From: JASEJA01 sp038872535
Lineage (GTDB): Archaea > Thermoproteota > Bathyarchaeia > Bathyarchaeales > Bathycorpusculaceae
DNA length: 64,000 nt
Direction: 5' to 3'
Assembly: GCA_038872535.1 (NCBI GenBank)
Contig: JAVZJY010000001.1
Span: 1-64,000, forward strand
A model generated the notes under the pieces. It was not told the origin of the DNA, searched no databases, and saw nothing but the letters and a program-made list of their open reading frames with translations. This document shows, in pieces, positions 17,795 to 26,482 of the stretch. Numbering within the stretch: position 1 is the stretch's first letter; each line of letters opens with the position of its first letter. Made by a program: the position numbers and the translations under genes.

Positions 17795-19399
17795 TTAATT
17801 GCTCTTTAGGGTTCTTTCTAAAGCGTCTATCACGTTTTGTTTTCCCATGGCTAGGATGTACGGGCCCAATCTTGGTCCTTGCGGCACGCCCAAGAGAATT
17901 GTGTATAGAGTTTTGAAGAAGTTGGATGGTTGGATGTTATGTTTTTTTGCTGTATTGAATATGGCATTTTGGATTTTTTCCGCCTCATTTTCAACTTTTA
18001 GGGTTTCAATTAATTCTTTTATTGCTTCTTTCTCTTCAAGCGTTAGGCTGACTGCGGTTTCTTTTATTTCTTCAAAATCTCTTATCCAGTTAAAGGCATA
18101 TTTGATACGTTTTCGAAGGTTTTCATCTAGGGTTTGGTCTTTCCGTAAATAGCCGTAACTTCTTAGTTTTTCAGTTATGAAGTCTTCTTCCTTTTCTTTT
18201 GGCGCCATTTTAGCCAAGAAAGTTAGAAGGTTATATGGCACTTTGATGCTTGGTTTTGAGGGAGGCTTCAGCACCCAGCAGTATTCGTATAAGCCTCGAA
18301 GTTTTGCGAGTTCCTTTTCATCTTTCAGCTTTTTGACCCCAAAATATACGTCTTCTAAATAATCAAGCTCGTTCATGTATGCTGGTATATCTGTAACGTC
18401 TAAGGTGCGGGTTCCAACAAACCTTTTCAACATCAACAAAAGCAGTGATTGGGGCGAACCATAATGGAACCAAACTTGTGGTGTAAAAACGTTTCCCGTG
18501 GATTTTGAAATTTTTCGTCCGCTTTTGTCAAGGAACATTTCATACATGGCGTGGGATGGGGGTTCATAATTGAGTATTTCACGGCAAATTCTGTCGTTTA
18601 TTCGAACAGAGTCGGCTATGTCTTTGCCGTAAGCCTCAAATCTTATGTCAAGGGCTTTCCATCTTGCAGCAAACTCGCCTTTCCATGAAAGTTTGCCTTC
18701 GCCCTTTTTTACGTTGGCTTCGCCTTTGAAACCGCAGCCTTCAATCCATCTTCCCTTAATTTCCATGCCTTCACAAACATAGAGAATTTTATTTTCTTTT
18801 GGCAGATATTCTAAGGCTTTGGTTGTGTAGATGCGTCCGCAGTTTTCGCATATTGGGAAATATGGTAGGACTTCCATGTAACGCTCTTGCCCAACTTCTT
18901 CTTTGACGATTTCGCCGACTCGTTTGGCGTTCAAAAGCAAAACTTCAACTTCTTTATTCAGCAAACCCTTTTCATAAGTTTCCTTTGCAGAAACATAACG
19001 ATATTCTATAGAACATTTATCCAAAGCCTCAAGCAACAGCGAACTCATATGTTTACCGTAACTTTCATGGCAACCGAAGGGGTCGGGAATGTCGGATACT
19101 GGAAAACCCAAGTATTTTTCAAGAGATTTTGGCAAGCCAGCCGGAACTTTGCGCAATCCATCTTTGTCGTCACAGAAAGCAATCAATTCTGAATTATAGT
19201 TTTGTTCCCTTAAGGCTAACGTAACAGCATATGAGCGTGCAGCATCGCCTAAGCTTCCAATGTGGGGGAAACCAGAGGCGCCCAAGCCCATTTCGGTTCT
19301 TATAAGGTGTAAGCTTCTGCCTAGCTTTCGCTCTCTTTCAATTATTTTTGCTGCCATTTTATCGTACCATGTGCCTCTGCCAATAATCTTCTTGCTCAT
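17795..19399 (-). CDS. lysK: Lysyl-tRNA synthetase, class I
   Basis: A 534-residue class I LysRS, the form found in most archaea instead of the class II enzyme. It has the HIGH variant FPHIGSLGD near residue 50, four cysteines of a zinc site (CENCGRIY, CEGMEIKGRWIEGCG), and the signature KISKSTGN near residue 292; the C-terminal helical cage binds the anticodon. The start is ATG 19399, about ten bases after GGAG; an ATG nine bases upstream is less well placed. It is separated from tRNA-Arg(GCG) by 37 bp and from the SPFH operon by 88 bp. Confidence 0.94.
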   Translation of the reverse strand: MSKKIIGRGTWYDKMAAKIIERERKLGRSLHLIRTEMGLGASGFPHIGSLGDAARSYAVTLALREQNYNSELIAFCDDKDGLRKVPAGLPKSLEKYLGFPVSDIPDPFGCHESYGKHMSSLLLEALDKCSIEYRYVSAKETYEKGLLNKEVEVLLLNAKRVGEIVKEEVGQERYMEVLPYFPICENCGRIYTTKALEYLPKENKILYVCEGMEIKGRWIEGCGFKGEANVKKGEGKLSWKGEFAARWKALDIRFEAYGKDIADSVRINDRICREILNYEPPSHAMYEMFLDKSGRKISKSTGNVFTPQVWFHYGSPQSLLLLMLKRFVGTRTLDVTDIPAYMNELDYLEDVYFGVKKLKDEKELAKLRGLYEYCWVLKPPSKPSIKVPYNLLTFLAKMAPKEKEEDFITEKLRSYGYLRKDQTLDENLRKRIKYAFNWIRDFEEIKETAVSLTLEEKEAIKELIETLKVENEAEKIQNAIFNTAKKHNIQPSNFFKTLYTILLGVPQGPRLGPYILAMGKQNVIDALERTLKSN

Positions 19400-19487
19400 C
19401 GCTGTCATGCTCCTAATAGCATAACTAAAAAGTAAATAAAAAGGTTACAGAAATAGTTAGCAGAACCATAAAAATGTGAGGGAATGG

Positions 19488-20522
19488 TTACTCGAGTTTT
19501 GTTCCACAGTTAGGACAGAACTTAACTCCAGTTTGAACTTCTGCGTTACACTTTGGACATTTGGTTGTAGCTTGTAACGGTGTTCCACAGTTACTACAGA
19601 ACTTGGTTCCAGCAGGGTTTGATGTGCCACATTTAGGACATGTGATGCCTCCTGCTTGTAACGGTGCACCGCAGTTGCTGCAGAACTTTGCTGTTTGCGG
19701 ATTTTGGAAATTGCATTTTGGACATAACACCATAGGCACTGCTGGCGCTGGTGCCGCTGCTGGTTGAAGCACTTGCGGGAGGATTACTGCTCCGGCTCCT
19801 ACTGCTGCTCCTGGGCTTTTTGATAGGCTTTCGGCTGATTTTTGGACTGTTTCCATTCTGAGGACTTCTGTTGCGCCGACTCCAGTTTTTATGTAGAATA
19901 GTCTGTCTCTCCACTCTGGGGTTGTGTCGATTCCCTCAAACTTCACATCAATCAGTTCAAGACCTATCCGCGAAAAGGCATCAAAGAGCACATTTTTTGC
20001 GAGAAGGCTTGTTTCGTCAAGTTTGCCATAAACGTCCGCCAGCGAATACTGGCTTAAGGTGTCGATGAGCCTCTCGTTGAAGTATCCTCTTAGAAAGTTT
20101 TGCAGCCCATCCGTTGTGAAGGCTCCTTGTCCGCCAACAACCTCGTTGACGAAGAGGTTTGGTTCTTCAACTCTGAACCAGAAACCACCAAAGAACTTTA
20201 ATGGTGCAAGCTCTTTAGTTTGTCCTTGTGCTCCAAACTTTCCTTGGAACTGTTTTAAAGAGACAAAGACAATTGTGGCTCTAAAAGGAACCTTGTCAAA
20301 GCCGGCAATTTTTGAAATTATCTTTGTCAGTAATGGCAGGTTTAACGTTGACAAGACATGGCGTCCGGCTCTGAAAACATCGTAGGCTTTTCCGTCCCTG
20401 AAGAAAACTGCAGCTTCGTATTCGTGAACTATTAGGTTGTCTCCCCAAGCAATTTCTTCCACTGGATATTTCCAAACTATGTCTCCTTCTCTCGCCCCAA
20501 CCCACTCAATAACTTTTGGCAC
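19488..20522 (-). CDS. SPFH-domain protein with three C-terminal zinc ribbons (YdjI-like)
   Basis: A 344-residue protein. Residues 1-225 form an SPFH (stomatin/prohibitin/flotillin) domain of the 'virion core' type, COG4260-like, recognisable from VIEWVGAREGDIVWKYP, the FFRDGKA and GRHVLSTLNLP strands and the late ELIDVKFEGID. An Ala/Pro-rich linker follows (residues 245-265), then three CPKC...CSNCG zinc ribbons to the end. Members oligomerise on membranes without their own transmembrane helix. The start is GTG 20522 behind a near-perfect AAGGAGGTGA site. It is the last gene of a seven-gene operon and resembles Bacillus YdjI, a partner of the PspA system. Confidence 0.85.
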   Translation of the reverse strand: MPKVIEWVGAREGDIVWKYPVEEIAWGDNLIVHEYEAAVFFRDGKAYDVFRAGRHVLSTLNLPLLTKIISKIAGFDKVPFRATIVFVSLKQFQGKFGAQGQTKELAPLKFFGGFWFRVEEPNLFVNEVVGGQGAFTTDGLQNFLRGYFNERLIDTLSQYSLADVYGKLDETSLLAKNVLFDAFSRIGLELIDVKFEGIDTTPEWRDRLFYIKTGVGATEVLRMETVQKSAESLSKSPGAAVGAGAVILPQVLQPAAAPAPAVPMVLCPKCNFQNPQTAKFCSNCGAPLQAGGITCPKCGTSNPAGTKFCSNCGTPLQATTKCPKCNAEVQTGVKFCPNCGTKLE

Positions 20523-20539
20523 TCCAATTTCACCTCCTT

Positions 20540-21736
20540 TTAAATTACTCCTTTAGGAATCCAAGGTCTTTGTCCAGCAATAACGCTTCCATTACATGCA
20601 TCAACTATCACGGAAAATGATTTGCCGCCCATACGATATTCTATAAACCACCAAGGCGCATATACCAGTTCAGGCTCTTCCATAGGATAGGCTCCAACAC
20701 TAAAACGCGAAACAAAAGTGTATCTAGACCTTAACTCTTGAAGGGCTAATCCTTTTGCTTTTTCCTTAGCTTCTTGAGCGCTTATCTCAACATTAAGCGT
20801 CTCTTCTCCTGTTTTCTTGAAGGGTTCCTTCTTATCTAAGGGGATTTTGTAGGTGCCAACATCTGGCTGATATTGGGCTGCTTTACGTGCCACAACAAAG
20901 GCATCCATTGTCTCGCTTACGGAAACTCTCTCAGTTCTGTCTGTTAAAGCCTTCCCAGCTCCTTTTCCAGCACCGCCAAAAATGCTCCCGAGGGCTCCTC
21001 CTAAAGCTTGCATTGCAACTTCCTGAGCAAGTTGTCCCTTTGTATCCTTCGCTTTCACCAAGGCTTTTTTGCCTTCAAGGTCCCCTTCAAGTTGAACGGT
21101 TACAGCCCAATTCGGAACATAACGAAGGAGAATGGCACCCCATTCGGCACGTTCAGCCATTCCACGAGTTACGAGAATTCCTTTTGCCACATGATTCTTT
21201 GCTATTTCAAGCGTCTGAGAACCAGTAAGCAGTATTGGCAGCATGCTGCATCTTGGAGGCTGTTCACCAGTCGTATTATTAACGTATCCGCAGTAGTTGC
21301 AAACTACAAGAAATTCCTCTGGATTATACGTAAGTGGAGCACCACAGTGCATGCAAGCTTCAAGTTTAGGTTTCGGTGTTGGCGGCGGTTGCGGTTGAGT
21401 TGGAGTGGGTGCAACAGTTGGCGGTGTCGGTGAAATTCCGCCTAAACTTTTAGCCATTTCCATGGCTTTTTGTTTATCTTGCTCCTTCCACCCAATTAAA
21501 GCGCTTGGATTGGCACATGAGTTTGCCAAAGCTTGTTCCACAACATCCATTAGACATGCTGGTCCGTCAACTTCGACATATACATCCTCTGGTATGCCTC
21601 TAACTTTAATCGTTGCCTTTTCAAAAAACCCCTTTTTTAGCTCAAGCATGAAGCTTCTTTCGCCTGGAATAATTTTCTTGGTGCTCCACCCGATTTGTTT
21701 GAGGTATTCTGGCAAAACTTGTTGGAAGTTTGCCAT
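20540..21736 (-). CDS. Zinc-ribbon protein, long form (YdjG-like)
   Basis: A 398-residue protein with an N-terminal alpha/beta domain of about 110 residues, a Pro/Thr/Gln linker, a zinc ribbon (CMHCGAPLTYNP, CNYCGYV), and a C-terminal half with a glycine-rich hydrophobic patch (ALGGALGSIFGGAGKGAG) and the end VYAPWWFIEY then VIVDACNGSVI. The ribbon and the end domain are shared with the smaller gene at 22702-23454, so the two are paralogues within one operon. ATG 21736 follows GGAG by six bases; ATG 21772, overlapping the previous stop as ATGA, is an alternative. It resembles the zinc-ribbon membrane-stress protein YdjG in layout; biochemical function is unknown. Confidence 0.7.
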   Translation of the reverse strand: MANFQQVLPEYLKQIGWSTKKIIPGERSFMLELKKGFFEKATIKVRGIPEDVYVEVDGPACLMDVVEQALANSCANPSALIGWKEQDKQKAMEMAKSLGGISPTPPTVAPTPTQPQPPPTPKPKLEACMHCGAPLTYNPEEFLVVCNYCGYVNNTTGEQPPRCSMLPILLTGSQTLEIAKNHVAKGILVTRGMAERAEWGAILLRYVPNWAVTVQLEGDLEGKKALVKAKDTKGQLAQEVAMQALGGALGSIFGGAGKGAGKALTDRTERVSVSETMDAFVVARKAAQYQPDVGTYKIPLDKKEPFKKTGEETLNVEISAQEAKEKAKGLALQELRSRYTFVSRFSVGAYPMEEPELVYAPWWFIEYRMGGKSFSVIVDACNGSVIAGQRPWIPKGVI

Positions 21737-21768
21737 TTTTGCTCCGATTTGTCGATAGCGGGCTGAGG

Positions 21769-22305
21769 TCATCCTCCCAATCCTCTAAGAACTTCTGACC
21801 TCTTGTCCACGAGTCCGTCTAGTTCCTCAACCTTTGATATTAACTCGTCCATTGCCGTTCTCCACTCGTCTTTTCCCGGTTCCAGTGCGTTTACTTTTTC
21901 AACATCGGCTTTTATTGCTTCGGCTTTTTCTATCAAACTTACGTCATATTCCAATACTGTGTCAAGTTTGTCTTCTTTAACTTTGATGGCGTCAAACATT
22001 CCAGCATATCCAGCCACCGCCCGGTCTATACGCTGGGTAACCCTATCAATTCGGGATGTAAGCGTGTCAAATCTAAAAGTGTCTTCATTTGAAAGCTTCT
22101 GGATAAGCAGTGGATTTGCAAATTTTCTTCTGAAAGCGGTTTTCGCAGCCTTAAGTCTATTCACAACTTCCATCCTAACAAGACGGTCACTTTCTCTTCT
22201 CAGTTCCTTCTCTTTGTAGCCTCTATATCCTGGAATGTAGCCCATAATTTTCTCAAGAAGACCCCGTTCTTTTTGCACTTTTCCCAAATAATCTTTTCCA
22301 CTCAC
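21769..22305 (-). CDS. All-helical protein in SPFH operon
   Basis: A 178-residue soluble, strongly helical protein with heptad-like stretches (LTSRIDRVTQRIDRAVAGY; LDTVLEYDVSLIEKAEAIKAD; MDELISKVEELDGLVDKRSEVL). No enzyme motif is visible. It starts at GTG 22305, overlapping the preceding membrane-protein gene by 4 bp (GTGA), and its stop overlaps the following start. Its place between a membrane protein and zinc-ribbon/SPFH partners corresponds to that of a peripheral coiled-coil effector such as PspA, but I cannot recognise PspA sequence motifs in it. Confidence 0.6.
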   Translation of the reverse strand: MSGKDYLGKVQKERGLLEKIMGYIPGYRGYKEKELRRESDRLVRMEVVNRLKAAKTAFRRKFANPLLIQKLSNEDTFRFDTLTSRIDRVTQRIDRAVAGYAGMFDAIKVKEDKLDTVLEYDVSLIEKAEAIKADVEKVNALEPGKDEWRTAMDELISKVEELDGLVDKRSEVLRGLGG

Positions 22306-22643
22306 TTTTTACTCCTCCAATATGCAACTATACCTATAACAGCAACGACAATTAAAAGTATGCCTAAAACAACGAAGGCGTTTACCACATTATAGAAGGC
22401 TGAAGTTGCTGCAACAGCAAACATTATGACGCCCCAAACCAGATAATAAGTGGCTTCCTTATCGGCTATGAAAGAAAAGAGAATAGTATAAACTCCAAGG
22501 GGACCAAGCAGCCAAGCGGGAATATTGAAAATATCAAGAGGAATCATGTTCATACCGTAAACCACCACCGCTAACCCTATCGATATGACAAGAATAACGA
22601 GAGCACCAACATTATAATCGAATATTTTACGTTCAGCTTTCAT
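22302..22643 (-). CDS. Four-helix membrane protein
   Basis: A 113-residue integral membrane protein with four hydrophobic segments at about residues 13-32, 40-58, 66-84 and 87-107, a short basic N-terminus (MKAERKIFDY) and a basic tail (YWRSKK). The start ATG 22643 follows GGGGAA; an upstream TTG at 22655 is possible. It overlaps the next gene by 4 bp. In the Bacillus comparison it occupies the place of a small membrane anchor; it carries no recognisable transport motif. Confidence 0.7.
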   Translation of the reverse strand: MKAERKIFDYNVGALVILVISIGLAVVVYGMNMIPLDIFNIPAWLLGPLGVYTILFSFIADKEATYYLVWGVIMFAVAATSAFYNVVNAFVVLGILLIVVAVIGIVAYWRSKK

Positions 22644-22701
22644 CTTATTCCCCAAGGCATATTTGACTTATTATTTTGTAATTGCATCTTTTAAAGTTTC
22701 G

Positions 22702-23454
22702 TTACAATATTCCAAAGCCAGCTGGTGGTATGTCGCCTTTTACAACTGTTCCTGTTGCCCCATCTATTATTAGCTGGTAAGTTTTGCCCTTATACTCATA
22801 TTTTATAAACCATATGGGAGCGTGAAGGTAAACTGTTTGGTTAACTTTTATTTCGTTTTCAATTTCAATTATCTTATCCACATCTTGCTGAGCCAAGTAC
22901 TTATGATGCTCCTCAATTTCTTGTTTCGCCCGCTCCAAAGCCTCATCCTTATCAATTTCACTGTTCAATGTTCTAGCATAACCCTCAATCTTCCTAAAAT
23001 CATAAGGGATTTTACCCTCTAAAGGCACATCATATTCTCTTGTTGGAAAGTCTGTTGCTTTCCTTGCCAAAATCAACCAATTATATTCCTTTTTGATTTG
23101 ACCATCTTTGATGATGGCTGGTGTTATGCGTTCAAAAATTCCTTTATATTTTGTTTCCGCTTCTGCTGTTATAATCCAAAATGGTATGTAGATTAAGGAT
23201 TTTTCTATTATTTTCGATTTTCGAGCAAGGTCTGGAGGCTTTAGAAAACCCGAGGTCATCCAGCTTTTTGCAACTTCTTCAATTTGCGTTGAGTCATATT
23301 TGTTCAGCAGCATTGAGTGTTCAAAAGTGAAGGCTTTTCCAGTTTCTATAACAACAGTGTAACCACAATATTTGCATGTCGCAATTATTTCGCCAGGCTC
23401 AAAAGATATTGGAGCACCACAATTTGAACACCTAATTTCTTGAACTATTGCCAT
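22702..23454 (-). CDS. Zinc-ribbon protein, short form (YdjG-like)
   Basis: A 250-residue protein starting with a TFIIB-like zinc ribbon (CSNCGAPISFEPGE, CKYCGYTVV; residues 9-33). The remainder has repeated aromatic beta segments (IYIPFWIITAEAETKY; LHAPIWFIKYEYKGKTY) and the end QLIIDGATGTVVKGD, shared with the 410-residue frame at 20540. The SLIYIPFW and APIWFIKYE pattern is typical of zinc-ribbon proteins of the membrane-stress type. It begins 7 bp after the flavoprotein gene and is therefore co-transcribed with it. Confidence 0.72.
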   Translation of the reverse strand: MAIVQEIRCSNCGAPISFEPGEIIATCKYCGYTVVIETGKAFTFEHSMLLNKYDSTQIEEVAKSWMTSGFLKPPDLARKSKIIEKSLIYIPFWIITAEAETKYKGIFERITPAIIKDGQIKKEYNWLILARKATDFPTREYDVPLEGKIPYDFRKIEGYARTLNSEIDKDEALERAKQEIEEHHKYLAQQDVDKIIEIENEIKVNQTVYLHAPIWFIKYEYKGKTYQLIIDGATGTVVKGDIPPAGFGIL

Positions 23455-23461
23455 CTCTGCT

Positions 23462-24889
23462 TCACGCTTTCGATTTTTCCCTTTTTACAATTTCTCTCGC
23501 GACAAGAACACCAGACGCTGAAGCTTGAACTAAGCCTCGGGTTACACCAGCTCCATCCCCTATAGTGAAGAGGTTGCGAATTTTCGTTTCCAAACAGCTA
23601 CTTAGCTGCAGTTTTGAGGAGTAGAATTTCACTTCCACACCATAAAGAATGGTGTCTCTGGAGTAAATGCCGGGAGCTATTTTGTCCAAAGCTTGAAGCA
23701 TTTCGCGAATATCAGAAAGATAGCGATATGGCAAAACAAAGCTTAGGTCGCCGGGTGTGGCATTTTTTAATGTGGGGTTGATGACGCTTCTTGATATTCT
23801 TTCAGGTGTTGATCTTCTTCCAGCTTCTAAGTCGCCGAGGCGCTGTATTATTACGCCTCCGCTTAGGAGGTTTGAAAGTCTGGCGAGGTATTTTCCGTAG
23901 GCTATTGGTTCTTTGAATGGTTCTGTGAAGGATGTGCTTACGAGGATGGCGAAGTTCGTGTTTTCTGTTTTTCTTTCAGCGTAGCTTTGACCGTTAACTG
24001 TTAAAACTCCGTTGTAGGATTCTGTTATAACTTCGCCGTATGGTGCTACGCAAAAGGTGCGAACTTGGTCGTCGAAATGTTTTGAATAATATATAAGCTT
24101 AGGTTCATAAAGAACGCTTGTTAACTCTTCCATGACTGAGGCTAAAACTTCAACTCTTATTCCAACATCAACAGGATTGTTAAGCGTTTTTAAGCCTAAA
24201 GCTTGGGCTTCTGATTGGAGCCATTCAGCCCCGCTTCTTCCAGGCGCAACAATCACATATTTTCCTAAAAACTTTTCACCATTTACGGTTTCAACACCTT
24301 CAACGGCGTCTCCTTTCAATATGAGTCCTTTAACGTCAGTTTTCGGTTTGAACTCAACCTTGCTGTTTAATTCTTGCCTCATTTTCCTCAGAGTCTGGGC
24401 GCATCTTTCTGTGCCCATGTGTCGAATTTTTTGGCGAATAAGCTTCAAACCAGCCAACGACGCTTTTCGTTCAATCTCTTCTACTTTCTCAACATTCACT
24501 CCATAACTATGCTCAGGCGCACCAAACTTTAGATAAATGGAATCCACATAGTTTACAAGTTCTTCAAATTCCTTTGACGAAATATATTGGTTGAGCCAAC
24601 CGCCAACTTCTGTGGATAAAGTAAGTTTGCCATCACTAAAGGCTCCGGCGCCTCCCCAACCAGACAAAAGCAAGCATGGTTCGCAGTGAACACATTCGAA
24701 TCCTCGGCTTGCTGGACATTTGCGTTGGTTAATGTCTGGACCCCTATCCAATATGAGAACGCTCAAGTTGGTTTTTTCCGTAAGCTCTAAAGCAGAGAAT
24801 ATTCCAGCTGGACCGGCACCGACGATTATTACATCATACTTCAACGAGTTTGTCTCCTGAAACCCAGAAGTAGATGTGGTAACTTGCAT
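23462..24889 (-). CDS. FAD-dependent dehydrogenase (COG2509-like)
   Basis: A 475-residue flavoprotein. The dinucleotide fold DVIIVGAGPAGIFSALEL is at residues 19-36, followed by a cysteine cluster (CPASRGFECVHCEPC), GGAGAFSDGK, and a second FAD motif near the C-terminus, FTIGDGAGVTRGLVQASAS. It resembles the uncharacterised COG2509 oxidoreductases. The substrate is unknown. It begins 21 bp after the cupin gene and ends 7 bp before the zinc-ribbon gene, so it is tied to the SPFH operon; whether it works with that system or is just its leading gene is not clear. Confidence 0.82.
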   Translation of the reverse strand: MQVTTSTSGFQETNSLKYDVIIVGAGPAGIFSALELTEKTNLSVLILDRGPDINQRKCPASRGFECVHCEPCLLLSGWGGAGAFSDGKLTLSTEVGGWLNQYISSKEFEELVNYVDSIYLKFGAPEHSYGVNVEKVEEIERKASLAGLKLIRQKIRHMGTERCAQTLRKMRQELNSKVEFKPKTDVKGLILKGDAVEGVETVNGEKFLGKYVIVAPGRSGAEWLQSEAQALGLKTLNNPVDVGIRVEVLASVMEELTSVLYEPKLIYYSKHFDDQVRTFCVAPYGEVITESYNGVLTVNGQSYAERKTENTNFAILVSTSFTEPFKEPIAYGKYLARLSNLLSGGVIIQRLGDLEAGRRSTPERISRSVINPTLKNATPGDLSFVLPYRYLSDIREMLQALDKIAPGIYSRDTILYGVEVKFYSSKLQLSSCLETKIRNLFTIGDGAGVTRGLVQASASGVLVAREIVKREKSKA

Positions 24890-24910
24890 ATATTTTTAGC
24901 GAACATAAAA

Positions 24911-25252
24911 TCATTTTTGTGTGTAGGGTATGAGACAAAGAAACTTTACAACTTTTGAGCCATCATTCCTAAACTGATGCTTTTCGTGTGGTGGAATAAA
25001 AATAACATCGCCAGGCTTAAATTTGCTTTTTTCGCTTCCGCTTTGCACGATGCCTTCGCCTTCTAAAATGAAAACTTCATGTTCCCAAGCATGAGAATGC
25101 AGAGGACTGTAGCCGCCAGGTTCCATCTCAAAAAACCTCATGGCAAAGTTTTCAGCGCCAATATCCTTTGTTATGAGCCATCTAACTTTCAACTTGAATG
25201 TTCCTTTCTCCGCATCCTTCGCCTCAACACTAGTATAAGGAAAAATTTTCAT
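24911..25252 (-). CDS. Cupin-domain protein
   Basis: A 113-residue single-domain cupin. The two metal-binding motifs are clear: GGYSPLHSHAWEHEVFILEGEG (H, H and E ligands) near residues 47-68 and PPHEKHQFRN near residues 87-96. Small cupins act as metal-dependent isomerases, oxygenases or ligand sensors; none can be chosen here. It is the first gene of the minus-strand operon running down to 19488, separated from the flavoprotein by 21 bp. Confidence 0.88.
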   Translation of the reverse strand: MKIFPYTSVEAKDAEKGTFKLKVRWLITKDIGAENFAMRFFEMEPGGYSPLHSHAWEHEVFILEGEGIVQSGSEKSKFKPGDVIFIPPHEKHQFRNDGSKVVKFLCLIPYTQK

Positions 25253-25457
25253 TTAAACCATCCTCAATCAAGATTTTATAAACACACTTCTAAAAGGCAC
25301 ATATTAATCTTTTACGGAATATAATCAAAGTGACATCTACTACGAATTCACTTAAAAACGTTTTAATCGTTAGATTTTTGCGAAATAGAAAATCTGTGAG
25401 TGAGAATTATGTCTTGCCTTTTGATTTAATAATCCCGCCCACATTGGGCTGTTGCGC

Positions 25458-26384
25458 TTATGCAAATAGTTGGATCATCACCAAGGCGATTATAAGAAAC
25501 GCTAACAGTTTTGATGCTTTCATGTTGAATTTTTGCGCTTCTTCAATCTTTTTCGCGTCTACGAGCTTCATGATGTAAACGGAGGCTGAAAGGTTGTAGA
25601 GGAAAATTGCGTATACCGAGAGCATCATTCTGTCAGCTAAAGTTAAGTAACCAACGGGAGGTATGCCGCTAAGCAACGCTAGATGAAAAGTCGCTGCGGA
25701 CATAAGAGTTGTCACACCTAAGCCTATTCTCTGGCCGAAGTTCTGGGGCGAGATGAAAAAGGTTAGAAGCGATATTGTTGTTATGACTGCTACCGGCAGA
25801 ACGCTTTTGACAAAGGAGGATAGCGTAGGCCTTTTTAGTAGAACGCTGAAAACGAATCTGGAATAAACGTCGCCGCCATAGGAGTGTTCCGTTACTGTGG
25901 CTTCAAATTCTCCTATTTCCCAACCGGCAACATTAACTTCTTCATCAATATTTGATGTTGGATCTGCTGTAAAGAGTAAATTAGAAGCGTTTAGGTTCTT
26001 GTGTTCCAGCTCCACAGTGAGTGTATGCGTTTCGTAAGGATATCTTGAGAAGTCAAAGGTTTTTATGAAGTCTCCTCTGACACGGTATTCTAAATATCCA
26101 TGCTCCGCATCCACTTCAACTTCATACTTCGTTGGAAAACCATTAACAAACTCAAACTCCTTTACCTCTTCTAAGCTTATCTTAGAAGGATCAAACCTAA
26201 ACCACAGATAAAAATCCAAACGGTAACTGCTTGCAGACAAATCCACCTTCTCCACGTTTACAAGCCAAACTCCAACCTCAACATTTGCGGGATTAGATGG
26301 AAGGCTTTCAGCTTTTACATTAAATATCATAGTTGATAAAAACGCTAATAGTAAAGTAAAGAGTAATACATGCTTAGCCTTCAT
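25458..26384 (-). CDS. Pentameric ligand-gated ion channel (Cys-loop-like) homologue
   Basis: A 308-residue membrane protein. A signal peptide (residues 1-26) precedes a beta-sandwich extracellular domain; the loop FDFSRYPYETHTLTVELEH (about residues 105-123) corresponds to the Pro-loop (Cys-loop without cysteines) of prokaryotic channels. Four transmembrane segments follow: SVLPVAVITTISLLTFF (M1), RIGLGVTTLMSAATFHLAL (M2, pore-lining), the LADRMMLSVYAIFLYN helix (M3) after GIPPVGYLT, and LLAFLIIALVMIQLFA (M4). Short prokaryotic members lack the long M3-M4 loop, as here. The start ATG 26384 is five bases after GGTGA. Ligand and ion selectivity are unknown. The 205 bp downstream of it up to the cupin gene hold no gene that I can see. 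Confidence 0.85.
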   Translation of the reverse strand: MKAKHVLLFTLLLAFLSTMIFNVKAESLPSNPANVEVGVWLVNVEKVDLSASSYRLDFYLWFRFDPSKISLEEVKEFEFVNGFPTKYEVEVDAEHGYLEYRVRGDFIKTFDFSRYPYETHTLTVELEHKNLNASNLLFTADPTSNIDEEVNVAGWEIGEFEATVTEHSYGGDVYSRFVFSVLLKRPTLSSFVKSVLPVAVITTISLLTFFISPQNFGQRIGLGVTTLMSAATFHLALLSGIPPVGYLTLADRMMLSVYAIFLYNLSASVYIMKLVDAKKIEEAQKFNMKASKLLAFLIIALVMIQLFA

Positions 26385-26482
26385 TAAATTCACCATTAAC
26401 CTTCGCCTCATAACAAGCTCAAGTATTTAAAAATTTCGTGCAGCAACAGGTGCTGGAAAATTGAGCGTCCTACCTTCTATTA

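Noticed and set aside
19488..19750. Tandem repeat of zinc-ribbon DNA as a CRISPR-like or satellite repeat
   Set aside because: The similarity is at protein level (three CPKC...CNCG units); DNA units differ and no spacers of constant length exist.
20059..21433. Long plus-strand frames opposite the SPFH and zinc-ribbon genes
   Set aside because: They are antisense shadows with low-complexity reading, no ribosome site and no known motif.
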